64,000 bases of DNA from assembly GCA_958295665.1 (NCBI GenBank), contig OY282560.1, positions 99,425,930 to 99,489,929 on the forward strand, read 5' to 3'. Under the pieces are notes generated by a model, which was given only the letters and a program-made list of their open reading frames with translations, was not told where the DNA came from and made no database searches. The translations under genes and the position numbers were made by a program. Shown piece after piece: positions 1-12,951 of the stretch (its first letter is position 1; each line of letters opens with the position of its first letter). Source of the DNA: Tipula vernalis (Eukaryota > Arthropoda > Insecta > Diptera > Tipulidae).

Positions 1-3000
1 AAATTATTTAAAAATAACGTATAAGTGACAGGAAAGACACAGAATCAAGATTGGCTCTACACATCAATTCAACACACAATTCTACTATACTATATATAAA
101 TGGTTTCATAAAAAATACGCGTAATTTTTAATTTTGCAGGCTGTGTAAGTCCAATTGGCACAATTTTTTTGTTGTTCTGTTGCTATACTTATTCCTGACA
201 TATCTTGATATTTGTTGCCATTTTAGATAATAAGTTTATTGTTTCCGGGCATCACCGGTATCAACTAGTGACAAGGCACTCATAAATTGAACAAATTTTG
301 CTGCCGCATATTTCATGCCAAGTATGAGAAGGAGCATATACAAGCAACTTCTACAGTAATAGATGATTGACTTGGCTCCATAACCATTTCAGCTAAATAC
401 TATCCAACAAAACATGCAATTAAAATGAAACAATTTGATCATTTTTAACATTGTTTAGTACATTGCTTTATAGCAGTGGTGATTGTAATGTAAAACACCA
501 AAGCTTATTAAAATCAATTCAAAAAAAATAATCTTCATCGTGTATCAACCAGTGAACCTACCCAGATGTTGTGGCGGCTCGACTATCCACCATAATACAA
601 ATTCCAAATGTACTCATTCAAAATATATTTCTTGAAAATTGTATAAATCTCTCAATATGATTCTATTAGTACGAACTAACGAAATATACAAGTTGTATTG
701 CTTTCGCAAAAAAACTGAATTACAACAGTAATCGTATTAGATAGAGCAAAAAATAGTTTAGCTAAACCAAAATTAAATTAGTGGTTAAATAAATGTTAAC
801 CAAATTTTTAGGTTTAACCCTTATGTCTATGCATCTTTTTTCTTATGTTAATCAATTAAGGGTTATCCAGTAATCTTATCAGATTTAATCGAATATTGCT
901 TAAAAATGTAACTGTTACAATTAAATGATTTTGGTATTCCTAGGCCCTAAGCCAAAATTCCATTGATAAACTAGAAATTTTATCGATTTAAGTCGAAAAG
1001 GTTACCCGGGTAAATAAATACCTGCCACAAGAGTTAAATTGACAAGAAAATACACGAAAATAATTAGACCAAAATGTGTTTAATTTTTGCTGTTTCTTTG
1101 ACCAGCCGTTAACCAAAAAAAAAAAATGTCCAACTATTTTTGGTTGAAAGCAGTACACTTACAGTATTATTTGCTACACAAATCGTGTCGAGCGCCATCT
1201 CAGAGTTGTCTGCGCAAACCACAATTCGCGGCAATATCATTTTCCAACCTTACAACAAACAAAAAAAAAAAAAAATTCATTTGACATTTTTATTCATCGT
1301 TTTCAAATTTTGATAGTCGCATTTACATTCTCGCTGGAATGGTCTCGATCTAACTAATGGCGTGATAGTAAACATTAAAGAACAATGAAAATCGCACGCT
1401 TACAAAAGGAGCCTTATTGTTTAAGCCCTTGTATTTATTCCGTATGTTCACTGATGGCTTTTTGACAGAAAATATCCGGATTTTTTTTTATGGAACAACT
1501 TTTGACTTGACATATAATTATGGTATTTTAAACGTCAACACACATTTTCTTTTAATTATTTTAATATTTTTTATTATTATCATTGTTCAAATCGAAGCAT
1601 TACATATTATTTTAGTTTAAATTTTTCATTTCGTAGAACTAATTTTCCATTGTCAAAAAAACTCCAAAAAAATCCAAATAAAAGTAGAGTTAAAAAATAT
1701 ACCGATCCTTTGGATGCGTTCGTTTTTTTGCTCAAAAAATATCCGGATGTTTTTTCCCCTTGTCAACAGCGAACACTAGAATCGTGTTTTAATCACACGG
1801 CATCAAAGGAATTGCAAGTATAATAATTATATTAAAGCGGCACCATGTTTGGACCTGTCATCGACCATTGTTGGGAACAAAGAAAATGAATAGAAAGAAA
1901 CAACTGACATTAAGCAGATATAAGATAACATAGAAATTAAATACAACCAACAAATGAAAGACGGAGAGTGGTAATAGATTAATGTATTCAATTAGCAGCT
2001 TGAAGGCCCAAATAGTGCAAAGTGAGAAAGAACCAAGATGAAATGTTGAAACGTTGTCTATTAATGGACTTTGTACAAGTTTTTGGTACGGTATGTGTCA
2101 TGAGAGGTTATAACAAACAAGATTAAGTCATAATTACCATATGAGAACTATTGAATACAAAATTATATTCGAATTAGGAGAATATTCGAAATTTTATGTG
2201 AATAAATATCCAGATTGTTATAGAGTTCTAAGATAGCTGTGTTTCTCGATATTCCTTGAAATTTGCAAGGGGCTTATGCAACTACTCTTGTTTCAGAATT
2301 AGTGGTTTATCGAGAATTTTGTTTTTAAGCCTCCCACGATTTGCGTAGCTTTATGTTACATTTACAGATATACAGTTATCATATATTTGTAGGATGTTAA
2401 GTTACATAGATGACATTTTTCTAGGAGATTTGAGATTTTTCGATATCCTCGAAATAATTTTTAACTAATTGCGAATACGAATGACTTAGCTGTTTCGTTT
2501 CGAAATTATTCAATACTTTTAAGATTATTGTTGAAAATGATTCGTTGATGTTAATCGCGTGATTTTAGAGATTATTCAAAATGGTTGAAGATATTTCTGG
2601 ATTCTTCAAGCATATTTCAAATTTACACGATTTTTAATATTGAAAATTGGACGGTTTTGAATCGATTATTGAATCACAGATTTGTGTGTTTCCTTTTAAA
2701 ACGGTACCATGTTTACCAAAACTTTCTTTTCGGCCAAAAGTGAGAGAGATTGCCTATGGAATGTGGCTTGCATAGGCTCACCCGACAAGCACAAACCCAA
2801 CCAAAGTTACTAGGTAGTAAAATATAAATTAAAGATTTGCTTGATTGCTAATTGGTTCGAAGATCATTTTATGTGTGTGGAAAAAAGACCGTATGATAAA
2901 TTGGTTCAATTATCTCTATATGATTTGCAATACAACAATACCAAAAACCAACTATGTCTATGCATAAAAGTAAATTGCTGCGCGACTTAAAAAATCTAGC

Positions 3001-6000
3001 CTCTAAATGTTTTGCGACCTGCGCAGGCCGGCGCTTATTTGTCCTGCCACCGGATATCATTGATCTATAAGCCGGGCATTCGATTAGAAGAATCGAATTT
3101 CTGGAAAGTTAAACTTGCGAAACCACCTACCTAGAATTAAGAAATACCGACCAAGACATATTAAAGTCTTACTGGAAATTAAATTTCGGTCATGGCACTT
3201 ACAGTTATCGGTTTGTTTGGATAAGGGACAAAATTTTTTGTAGAATAAAAAATTACATATAAATTTATTAATGACAGTGAGTAATCTTATCGTCGCTTTC
3301 GATAAGATACGAGTCGGATAGACAGATATAAATAAAAAAACTTATCTTCATTTCAAATTTTTAATTTAATGGTGCAGATTCGCTTAATTAAAAGAGAACA
3401 AACCCATCTTTTTCTTTATATTCTCTAATGATTTATTTCTTTTAAGATATTATTCACCATCACACATTATTTTTATTGTATAAATGCAGAACAATAATCT
3501 TGCAACATAAACATAAAACATTGAATACTTTTTTTTTGTGTTGTTGTAATTCGCAACCTAATCTATATGTCCAAAAGGTGCGGCTTCACCTGTGTCTAAT
3601 TCTATACACATACATAATTGTCGTTTATTCTATTGATTAATCAATTAAGAATGATATGTGTTGTCTAATGGCAAACATATTTATAAAAAATAAATATTTG
3701 CTCACCAAATTACATTTGTAAACAAACAAGCAAATTCTTAAGCTTTATGAAATTGAATACAACTCCTTTGTATAATAAACTCGTACAAAAAAATTCATAA
3801 TGGGTTAAGCAAATAACACTTGTTGGAAATTCAAAATTTGTTATTTTAAATGGTGATTTTGATCTATGGGATGTTTATTAACTCCGTGAATTATAATACG
3901 TAATCACTAGTGTTTCATAATTGGTTATATTATCGTTATATTTTAGGTGTAAACTTTGTACTTTCCAGCCACGCATCCAAAGCCAAAAATCAAATATTGT
4001 GCATCAACAGTATTTTACCTTTTCTTAGTATTCGTTACTAAACATTTATTTTCGGAATACCCAAAAATTACGTTTACAGTTTAAATTCTTACAAATATTA
4101 TTAGTACATAAAACGCGTATTCTTTTTTGTACTGTGCTTAATTGAGAACAGCGATATCGCAAAAGAACAACCAGATAATAGCAGAACAGAAATACTTGTT
4201 GGTTTTTATTTTAGGACTACCTAGTATTCATCAAGTCAAATAAATTTGAATTGTTTCGTTTTCCGTATACCAAAATATATGAAACGACAACAAAAAATTG
4301 CTAAATATTAGATAGAGCCATCTATTTTTTTCAAAGGGACACCTGAAAATTGTGAAATTATATTGGCTGAGCGCCGCTCAAAAAAATAAAAAGCTAATGT
4401 GTTAATCATGGTATTTAAAATGAACTATAACATATTCACCAACTATTTAACCGAATTACGATTTAAGGAATAATTTTGATTTTAAAATAGGTTCTTTTAA
4501 AAATTAAAAAAACAAAAAATATTTCGAGTCAATTAAAATTAAAATTTGAATGATTTTCTTATTTTTTTTTTTGTGTAAAATATTCTAATCCAGATATATT
4601 TAAAAAACCCATTTAACCCATTTTTTTATTTTGTTGTTTGATTTTAAGTTAAATAAACTTTCAGAAAAAAAATATAAAAATGGTGACCCCAAAGGTCACC
4701 AAACATTACATTTTTCAGAAAACACAGTTTTCCTTCAACAAAAATTGAATAAAAAATAAAAATGATAACATTGTATAAATGAAGAGCCTATTAACTTTCA
4801 TTTGAGCCCTCAACTAATAAAATCGGTTAAAAAATTTTTGAGAACGAGTACTTTGAAAATTTTAGTTTTTAAGAAAATTGTAAAAATTTAGAAAACGGTG
4901 AAAGGCCCTGCTCTGAAGAACAGCACCGTAGAAGGAAACCAAAAAATATGAATTAAATTACTTTATGTAGCTCGATAAAATGTAAACAGGTATAAGATGT
5001 ACTAAATAAACAAATAAATAAGGTTGATATGCCCCTTTCAGATTACATGACAATATTTCAAAACTTAGAGCATTTTTGTTATCACAAAGCAAACTTGAGA
5101 CTTTTTACTATCACTCAAAGAATTTTGGAAATCTTAGAGATTTCCTTTATTGTGCATGAGTCTAAGTTAAATAAATATTCAAAACGCTAAGATAATAGTA
5201 AATTTCACTCAAACTTTAATCAATTAATTTTTTTTAGCTTTATTGCATTTTCTTTGAATTGGTATTAAAAAACTTTCATTTTTATGAAAAAAAAATTTAG
5301 AGAAAATTTGAATATATTTAGGACACAGTGTAGGTATATTTTGATTAATTTGGCATACACTTCACACCAATATGCTTTGTTATTAAGTTAGTATTTAACT
5401 AATTTTTGACTTCAAGTGCAAAATTGGTCCTAAACATAGAATGCCGTCCTGTGAGACACTTGCTTTAAAGTAAAGATAGTTTACCAGGGCTAAGTGAAAA
5501 CTATGTTAGTTTATCGTGCCTGACTTGCAACATTCTAGAAGTCAGCAGAACAGTATGTATTTCTTTTTCTCGAAGGTGGGTATGATTACATTTACCATTG
5601 TGTAAACATCCGGAACCTAGACAAAATGTTGTTATCTTCTGTTTTGACGTGACAATATCTTACGGTTCGAAGAAAAGTTAGCGAGACGAAATATTGCCGT
5701 TGGTTGCAGGCAATTACTCGTCGTGAAAAAAGCATTACGTTTAAATGTTGAGTGCAAACTGCAAATATATTGTTCGCTTTCATTTTATCTCCTGCCAGTA
5801 ATTTATTTTAAAAGCATAGAAATTGTTAAGGTAACCACAGAAAAGGGTTATCAGTACGAATTCAACCTAAGTTGATGAATCAAATATTAGGTTATTCAAA
5901 TATATGTAAGCACCCAGCATATTAAGCCTAGCTTTTGAGCAATAACCATATATATTGAGCAACAATCCTTAAAGGCTCAGATGGAGTGCATATGCCTCGC

Positions 6001-6429
6001 CCCGTTCTTTTTATCCGTTCCATATCGTCCGTTTCACAAAACATAATGCATCTGTATCGTTTGTCAGACTATTTTGAATTCTTTCAAGTAAAAATATTTT
6101 TTTGGTTTCAAAAAACGATTTAGCTGTTTCCAGATTATTATTAAAAGTTGCTATAAAAAAAAATAAAAAATTTCTTATGTCATCTGCAATATTTTTAATT
6201 CTGCTCCGCTTTTTCCCCCCCAGTTCGCTTCGTTCACTTTTCTGTTTTTTAATACAAGATCTAATAAAATTAACTTTTTTTTTTGGATTTTTTCGAAATT
6301 TTTTTTGACAATCGTCAAAATAATAAACAAACGGGATTTTGAAGTTTAAAATTTGTTTTCAAGTGAAAAAACGCGTTCACTTATTATGTCATAAAAAAAA
6401 TTGGGATATTTTACTAAAGTGAACGCAAT
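1..6429. other. AT-rich intergenic DNA, no gene recognised
   Basis: This stretch is strongly AT-rich, with homopolymer runs and only very short open frames (about 60 codons) that resemble nothing I know. I see no splice-supported exon chain, no transposon protein, no LTR pair and no RNA gene. It could be intergenic or intronic DNA of a gene outside the window. Confidence 0.6.
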
Positions 6430-6431
6430 AT

Positions 6432-7230
6432 TGGGCGAGAACCAACATTTATTGTCAGGAATCGACAGGAGGTCTTGGATGTGACATTTGCGTCAGATAC
6501 TATTTTTCATATGATCAGGGGATGGAGAGTGGAGAATGAGCACTCATTCTCTGATCACCGGTATGTAATATATAACCTCAACGTCGACCCTGTTACCCGG
6601 AAAGCCTTCAGGAATCCTAGAAGGACAAACTGGAACAAATATGGGGAGGTGTTAGAGGAGGTATTGCCGCTGGAGGTTCCAGAACTTCCGGCGACAGTAG
6701 AAGAACTGGATTGCATGGTTGATATTGTCACAAAGGCATGGTGGTCTACTGGGTTGGAGACCTATCGGAAGGCTTGTAGGGTAGCCTTTAATAGGGCCAG
6801 GAATACCAGGGAAGCTCGGGATTGGGACTCATATAAGGAGGACCTGAGGAATTATAAAAGGAAGGCACAAAGGGGGTCCTGGAGACTCTTCTGTGGTAAA
6901 ATGGAAGGGGTATCTGAGACTTTCCGCCTTAGGAAGATTCTTTCTCCCAACCCAACCATTCCTAGTTATTTAATTAGGCCGGATGGGTCATGGACAACTT
7001 CTAGTATGGAATTTCTGGAGCTTCTAATAAATACGTACTTTCCGGGAAGCCTCGATGACTCGACGGAGCCGGGGGCTCATCGAGAAATATCTTCAATAGA
7101 AATGGAGGGCATCGTGGATAGGGAACGAATCGTGTGGGCAATGAACGGGTTTAAGCCTTATAAATCGGCTGGCCCAGATAGGATTACACCAGCGGAGATC
7201 CAGAGAAACTTGGCAGTCATCCTTTCCTGA
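6432..7230 (+). pseudogene. LINE ORF2 fragment: endonuclease end and RT N-terminus
   Basis: The frame is open upstream of its first Met at 6475. It starts in the C-terminal part of an apurinic-type endonuclease (DVTFASD, then HSFSDHRY), continues through the linker with WSTGLETYRKACR, and ends in the first RT motifs (GFKPYKSAGPDRI). A stop at 7228-7230 follows. Traces of the next RT block (VVFIPKAGK, LRPITLS) are visible in another frame at about 7275-7405. It would have nicked the target DNA and primed reverse transcription, but it is truncated and frameshifted. Confidence 0.8.
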
Positions 7231-7419
7231 CTGGAGATGACTGAAATTTGTCTATATTCCTAGGAAATGGACGGAGGTCAAGGTGGTCTTCATTCCGAAA
7301 GCGGGGAAAAGCTTGCATGCTTATCCGAAGGACCTGAGGCCTATAACTCTATCATTCTTTCTGCTAAATACATTGGGAAGGATGGTGGATGTATTTATAC
7401 GATCAAAAATTGAACCCAG

Positions 7420-7893
7420 TTGGAAGGAACCCCGCAGGGAGGTGTAATGTCCCCTTCTCTCTGGAGTATAGTGATTAACGAATTGCTGTTGGAACTGGAG
7501 AGAGAGGGGGTATTGGTTGTAGGGTACGCAGATGATGTAGCGATAGCAGTATCAGATAAATATTTGGACACGATTAGAGATGTTATGCAAAATGCACTAT
7601 TGATCGTTACTAAATGGGCCAGCAAATGTGGATTAGGGATCAACCCGTCCAAGACAGAGCTGGTACTTTTTACCAGGAAGTATAAAATTCCGGTAGTTTG
7701 CCCGCCTACGATAAACGGCACTAGACTGACTTTTCCTGATAGAGCGAGATTCTTAGGCATAATCTTGGACAGTAAACTAAGCTGGATGCCTAACACGTTA
7801 GAGAGGGCTGTACACTGCCGTAGTGAGACCTGTACTTATGTACGGAGTGGGCGTGTGGTGGCCAGCTCTGGACAAGGTAACATACAGGAGTAG
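7420..7893 (+). pseudogene. LINE reverse transcriptase palm fragment
   Basis: About 157 codons cover the RT motif GTPQGGVMSP, the catalytic YADDVAIA box and the following block (KTELVLFTRK, then FLGIILDSKLSW). The preceding palm motif with the first catalytic Asp is absent: the frame starts abruptly after a deletion. From about 7800 the reading goes out of frame and ends at a stop. It is a relic and not expected to be active. Confidence 0.85.
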
Positions 7894-8115
7894 ATGCTTA
7901 TAAGCTGGGCGCTTAGGACGACACCTACTCGCGCTTTGGAGGTTATGTTCTACCTTATTCCAGTAGAGGTTTTTGGTAAGCAGAAGGGAGCTGAGGTGGC
8001 TATGCGACTTACGGCTGTCTCTCAGTGGAAGTTTCTGCAGGTGGGGCACTCGACGATAGTTGGATTACTAAGGGATGAACTGGTGAATCTAGATTATGTT
8101 ATACCAACCTTGTGA
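7894..8115 (+). pseudogene. LINE RT-thumb/connection fragment
   Basis: This short frame contains ALRTTPTRALEV, typical of the region between RT and RNase H in LOA/R1-type LINEs, followed by KQKGAEVAMRL. It continues the element in a shifted frame directly after the palm fragment and ends at a stop near 8115. Confidence 0.65.
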
Positions 8116-8190
8116 TTCGATAAAGGGTTCCGGACCGTCTGCCCTTCAAGGGAATCCTGGAGGGACGGATCAATACTGGAAAACGAGACA

Positions 8191-8637
8191 GTGCAATTTT
8201 TCACGGACGGCTCAAAGCTAGATGGTAAGGTAGGAGCCGAAGTCTTCTATGAGAAGCTTAATGTTAATATTTCTGTTCGTCTTCCTGACTATTGCAGCGT
8301 GTACCAAGCTGAAGTGGTGGCGATCGGGGAAGTCGTGACATGGTTGAAGCATAATGTGGTATCAGTAAGGGATATCGCAATTTATGTGGACAGTCAGGCG
8401 GCGGTCAGGTGACTAGAGGCGGTTTGTCTGAGGTCACGGGTGGCGCTGGATTGCCGATCATCTCTTAATGAGATGAGCGAGTATTTCAGTATCCAGATAA
8501 TCTGGGTCCCTGGTCATTCGGACATCACGGGGAACTGCAGGGCGGACGAACTAGCTAGGTACGGTGACTCTCCAGATGCAGACGGAAAGGGCAGGTCTGG
8601 AGAGGCCTGTAGCAGCGCTCAAATTGGCGCTCAATAG
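8191..8637 (+). pseudogene. LINE RNase H domain
   Basis: The RNase H domain that LOA/I-type LINEs carry after the RT is recognisable: FTDGSKLDG (first catalytic Asp), YQAEVVAI (catalytic Glu), IYVDSQAAVR (second Asp), then IWVPGHSDITGNCRADELA (the His/Asp end of the fold). An in-frame TGA at about 8410 (after AAVR) splits it, and it runs out near 8637. It would have removed the RNA strand after reverse transcription. Confidence 0.85.
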
Positions 8638-9034
8638 AAAGGCAATCGTCTTGACAAATGAGAGATGGACTAACACTCTCACGTGCAGGGTAGCAAAACA
8701 GGTTTGGCCAAAAATGGACTTGCGGCGCTCCAAGGCACTGATATCCCTGGGAAGACGAGAGTTAGGATTGGTCTTAGGGATACTGACAGGACACTGCCTT
8801 TTTGGGAAACACGCGAGAAGGCTGGGTCTACAGACAAATGACTTTTTTAGAAGTTGCATGGACGAGGAGGAGGAAGAGCCTTTAGATCACTTCCTATGCT
8901 CGTGTCCAGCACTATCATACAGAAGACATAAATACTTGGGTGTGTACTGTATGGACAGCCTTATGGAACTCGCGAACTGTGGAGTGCGAGATATTTTACG
9001 CTACATAAGTAGCACTGGATGGTTTCAGGGGTAA
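8564..9034 (+). pseudogene. LINE ORF2 C-terminal Cys/His-rich segment
   Basis: This frame overlaps the end of the RNase H frame by a frameshift. It includes GILTGHCLFGKHARRLGL and a Cys/His cluster with acidic spacer (RSCMDEEEEEPLDHF, then LCSCP), the usual C-terminal zinc-knuckle-like end of R1/LOA ORF2 proteins. The stop is at 9032-9034, leaving about 70 bp of 3' UTR before the terminal repeats. Confidence 0.7.
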
Positions 9035-9101
9035 AGGGGAGATAAGATCCTATGGTATCACAATGGGCCACTATTGGCCTAAGTGTGCGATAGCAGCCAC
9101 T

Positions 9102-9124
9102 CTAACCTAACCTAACCTAACCTA
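9102..9124 (+). repeat. CCTAA short tandem array at LINE 3' end
   Basis: About 4.6 perfect copies of the pentamer CCTAA (complement TTAGG) close the LINE. This is probably its 3' tail repeat, as LINEs often end in short microsatellites. The unit equals the common arthropod telomere repeat, but the array is far too short and internal to be a telomere. Confidence 0.9.
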
Positions 9125-9129
9125 CTAAA

Positions 9130-9589
9130 ATGAAGTTAGCTGGGGTAAAATATGCCAAAAATGTACCGATCCTAAATGCTATAAGGCCATCAGGGAACAT
9201 CCTCGATATTAAAATTAACCGAACTGACGAATCATTTCAAACAAAAGGACAACAATACACATTGGAAAAAAATGTTGGCTCAAAATTTCTAATGGCGGAT
9301 CAGTTCCGCATCAAATTGAAAACTCTTGTTATGAGAAGGAAGAAAACCGTGATACAGGAGTAGTACACAAATATTGCTGAAATCGTGAAGTTTCTCCTGA
9401 CTATTTGTACACCTAAGTTTGCCAACTTTTAATTACACTTTCAACACACCACTTGTAGCCATTAAGCCAATCGAGAACACTTATGAGCAGAAATTCAACA
9501 ACGAGAAATGCTGTGCGGTGATTCTGAAAAACGACGGCCCTAGGCACATGCCGTTGTTATTACATTTTGAGAAATTCTGTTCTAAATAA
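9130..9589 (+). pseudogene. Unrecognised coding-like remnant in two frames
   Basis: A 77-codon ATG frame at 9130-9363 is followed after its stop by further coding-like sequence. A second frame, open from 9401 to the stop at 9587-9589, contains NTYEQKFNNEKCCAVILKND and ends HFEKFCSK. The base composition is less AT-rich than the flanks. I do not recognise the family. It sits immediately 3' of the LINE tail and may be a decayed transposon or other foreign gene. Genuine coding origin is uncertain. Confidence 0.3.
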
Positions 9590-12500
9590 TTTTATAAATT
9601 AAAAAAAAATTATAAAATATCTTGAGTTTAACCAAGATAAAGATATTTTTAAGACTTTATACAATATTTTGTTTATCATATCCAAAGGATTTACATACTT
9701 AACTTTATTTAGCATTAGATATAAAACCAAATTGAAAACAATGGCAGTTTCGACGTCTGTTTAAATCTGGAATTTTCGGCGTTGATTAAACATTAAATTA
9801 GGGACTCCATCAGTCGTGGGATTCATTTGCAGATTAATTTGGGATGAAGTTGAAGGTTTAGTTAAAGGTTAGATTGAGTTGATTTGAGTGGAGTTCATGA
9901 TTGAATTAGCTGTTGAGTTTGGATTTAAGTAGAGGTTTGAGGTTTGGCTCGAGCTTGTGTTAAGCTGAATCGAAGTTCTGAATAGCCCCTAAGGAGCCGG
10001 GGAAAAAGTCATGCATTAAATTCTAATATAAAGTTGCACGCAGTGAATTAAAAACCATTTCATTCAACAACAAATTTTATAGATTAAAATGATTCATTAG
10101 ACGCTATCAACCACTTTACCGACAATATTATACTTGAAATTGTTTGAATATTTCCGGTTATTTATAATTGTGATGGTTGATTTTTGATACTAAATAATAT
10201 TAGTGTAGCTCAAAATTTCCAGTTCAACGATAAGTTTAAAAGTTTGATTCTTTAAATACAGTAAGGAGGCCCGCAGATGCCTAAATCATATCTAATCAAA
10301 TACTAAAATCACTCTCAAACGTAATCTAATTGATTTCCTAATTATTGTATTCAAAATTTGTAAAGAAATAATTTTTTCAAAATACAATAAACAGAAAAAA
10401 GCGCGTATTTAAAAAAAAAATAAAAATTTTTACGATGCTTAACATATTAAAATTTGAAATCTTATCTATTTACTTAAAACAAATCGTAATTAGTAAATAA
10501 AATGTTAAAGGTATATTTAAACGTACGATCATCGTACACATAATACGTAGTTAAACCGCTTGATACATTTGCGATTATTTTACCCCGCCTATGATGAATG
10601 ATTAGTGAACGATCGTCTGTATATAACTAAGTATTAATACAACAAATCTTATAAATTATTAATGTTAAAATCATGATGGATTTTTTATTTTTTTATTTTA
10701 ACTCTTATTTATGTACAACAAGATACACACAATCTCTTTTATTATTGTCTGTAGGTATAATATTGTTGTACATAAAATACCAATTGTAATTTAGAAAGAA
10801 ACTATCGAGAAGCGTTTCTATGCTTTTGCTTGGTTTTAACTAAGATTCACATTTTGTGTTGTGTTGCTTTATATAAATTATTATCTGTTTTATAATACAC
10901 TGTGGTATGACGGTTATGGATGAGAAGTTTTTATGTGAGTCGAATTTTTAAGAATACTGCTTATAAGACTATAAGATTATAAGGCACTAATCTGATTTTT
11001 TTTTATTGACATGGAAAAATGACATGAAAGTTAAATCCAGTTTTCGATTAAATTGCAGTTTTGCTCTTATATAGTATATACAAAAACCAGTTTCTTATAT
11101 AAATTTTCTTATGTTTTTTTGGTTTACTTACAGCTAATAAAATAATATAAATTAATATTATATATTTAAAACATTTAATTTGTTTTGTTATATCCATTAT
11201 TTGTTGTAATCACGTAAAAGTGTGTCATTCATAAAATTATGTAAAGTAAGCACATTACACATTTCGAAATACTAAAATATAATTATTATTTACACAAATA
11301 TTAAAATAAAAATCACAATATTCATCAAGTGGTTGCAGCATTTTGATTTTATTTATTTATTTTAATTTTTCAGCTACCAAAAACCACATAATTAATTTTT
11401 AACACAAAACTGTGTGCAATTTTTATAACAATTCACAGAACCACTTAGTAAACGAATATGTATACAGAATAATAACACAAAACACTGTACATATAAACTA
11501 AACTAAAAAAACTTTTAAGAACGAATAATAATAATTCAATGCTTTTATTGCCGACATGTTAACGATTTAAAATCAAAAATTCAAATGAGCAGAACTAAAG
11601 AAAAGTTGAAAAAAAAATTCTGTACTAGCCGATACAAACAAATCAAGAAAATAATTAATTGGTTTACTGTATTTTTGTTGGTACATTTATCGTAATGCGT
11701 ACATTTTGTAGCGTGAATTTTTATGAAAGTTTTATAAATTAAAAAAGAAATCATCTAACGAGAATAAATGAGTTTCTAAGTAATTTATATGTTCAAAAAG
11801 ACGTTCAGCCCGAAAAGGTTTTTTTTCGACAAAATTGGTGTGTCTTCACTATTATGTATTTTTCATTAGTTGTATTTTATTTGACCTAAGTAGGAATTGG
11901 AATTAAAATTGGAATTCAAATTTGGTCAAATAAAATAGCCATAGAATTCAGTTTGGTTTTTTTTTTGACGAAATACAGTTTTGTTCGCGAATAAAATATT
12001 GGTATGTGGGTTTGTTGTTTAGCGTATGTAATAAATATTTTTTATACCTTTAATTGCCAAATAAATAGTCAAATTAATAATAAATTTCACAAAGCCAACC
12101 TAAAGAACTAAAAAAATAAGTGGTCTAGCGCACCCAGCGTAAAGTAGGCAAACTAAACGATGATTTCGATTTTGAATTCCGTCAATTTAGCAGGTTTACG
12201 ACAAATTCCTACTGAGGAATTCAATAGTGCAATTGTCGTTGTAAATTGTCAAATAAAATACGGCTATTATCAAAAACAAAAAATATTTCGATAGAGAGAA
12301 ATTTGCGTTGCGTTGATTGTGATATAAACGTTGTCGTTGGCACGTCGATCATTATGTTGTTTCTAAAAAATACAAATTTAATAGTTAGAAAAAACTAATA
12401 AAACTGTTCGTTATAAAGTACATACTTATCATAATATGTCTATTTTAGTAAATTTTTTTAATAAGTAAATAATTTTTATGAAATTACGATATAAAAACCC

Positions 12501-12681
12501 GTTAGTTTAGACTAAAACGATGTTTAACTTAACCTTAGAGAAAAGCAAAATTCAAAGGTAAAAAACTCAAATCATGACATTTAGGGGAATTGAGAACGGT
12601 ACGGTGTGCTGCAGCGGACAATAGTGAACTAATCAAAACGATCCCAGTGTTCACTTGTTCAGTCGGGCAAAAGTGATAAAA
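9590..12681. other. AT-rich intergenic DNA
   Basis: No gene is recognised. The only structure I noted is a short inverted pair around GTATTTTATTTGAC at 11872 and its complement at about 11923 and 12247, which may be an old MITE-like fragment. Confidence 0.55.
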
Positions 12682-12938
12682 GTAGTGTTTTTTATTCGCT
12701 CTAGATAGCTGCTATCGAGAGCCGTCATTTTTATACGCCTAAATTTAAATTTGACGCGCTATTTATTGGTAAACTAAACTTATTTAACATCAAACTATCA
12801 TTTTTAATTCAATTGTTTAGCGAAAACTTGATATAAAAAATATTTGGCTCTACCTATTTCTACGGAGCGCTATCCGGAGCCACTTTTCATATGACGGCTC
12901 TCGATAGCAGCTATCCGGAGCGAATAAAAAAACACTAC
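12682..12938. mobile_element. MITE-like element with ~47-bp terminal inverted repeats
   Basis: The left arm (12682-12728) and right arm (12891-12938) are inverted copies with few mismatches. They start GTAGTGTTTTTT and contain a second, internal palindrome (GATAGC..GCTATC). The interior of about 160 bp is AT-rich and non-coding. No convincing target duplication is visible, so the superfamily is unassigned. It ends 13 bp before a Gypsy LTR. Confidence 0.75.
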
Positions 12939-12951
12939 AAAAAATTATCAT

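Larger units (their letters stand above)
6430..9124 (+). mobile_element. LOA/R1-like LINE, 5'-truncated, with RNase H domain
   Basis: This non-LTR retrotransposon copy reads, in order, the end of an endonuclease domain, reverse transcriptase pieces, an RNase H domain and a C-terminal Cys/His-rich segment. Recognition begins near 6432, where a frame enters the endonuclease C-terminus (SFSDHRY motif), so the 5' end is missing. The RT block carries GTPQGG and YADD, and GTPQGG together with an RNase H domain fits LOA- or R1/I-type LINEs better than Jockey. At least one internal deletion (about 7411-7418, removing the first catalytic RT motif) and several frameshifts show it is dead. The 3' end runs into a short CCTAA array. 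Confidence 0.85.

Noticed and set aside
1417..1620. 67-codon plus-strand frame rich in Ile/Phe
   Set aside because: This is expected by chance in AT-rich DNA, with no known motif.
2869..3060. 63-codon minus-strand frame with a basic start
   Set aside because: No supporting motif, and the surrounding DNA shows no other coding signal.
7395..7796. 133-codon minus-strand open frame
   Set aside because: It is antisense to the LINE RT palm, which carries clear GTPQGG and YADD motifs on the plus strand.
9102..9124. Telomere or chromosome end
   Set aside because: The array is only 23 bp, lies at a LINE 3' end and has unique sequence on both sides.
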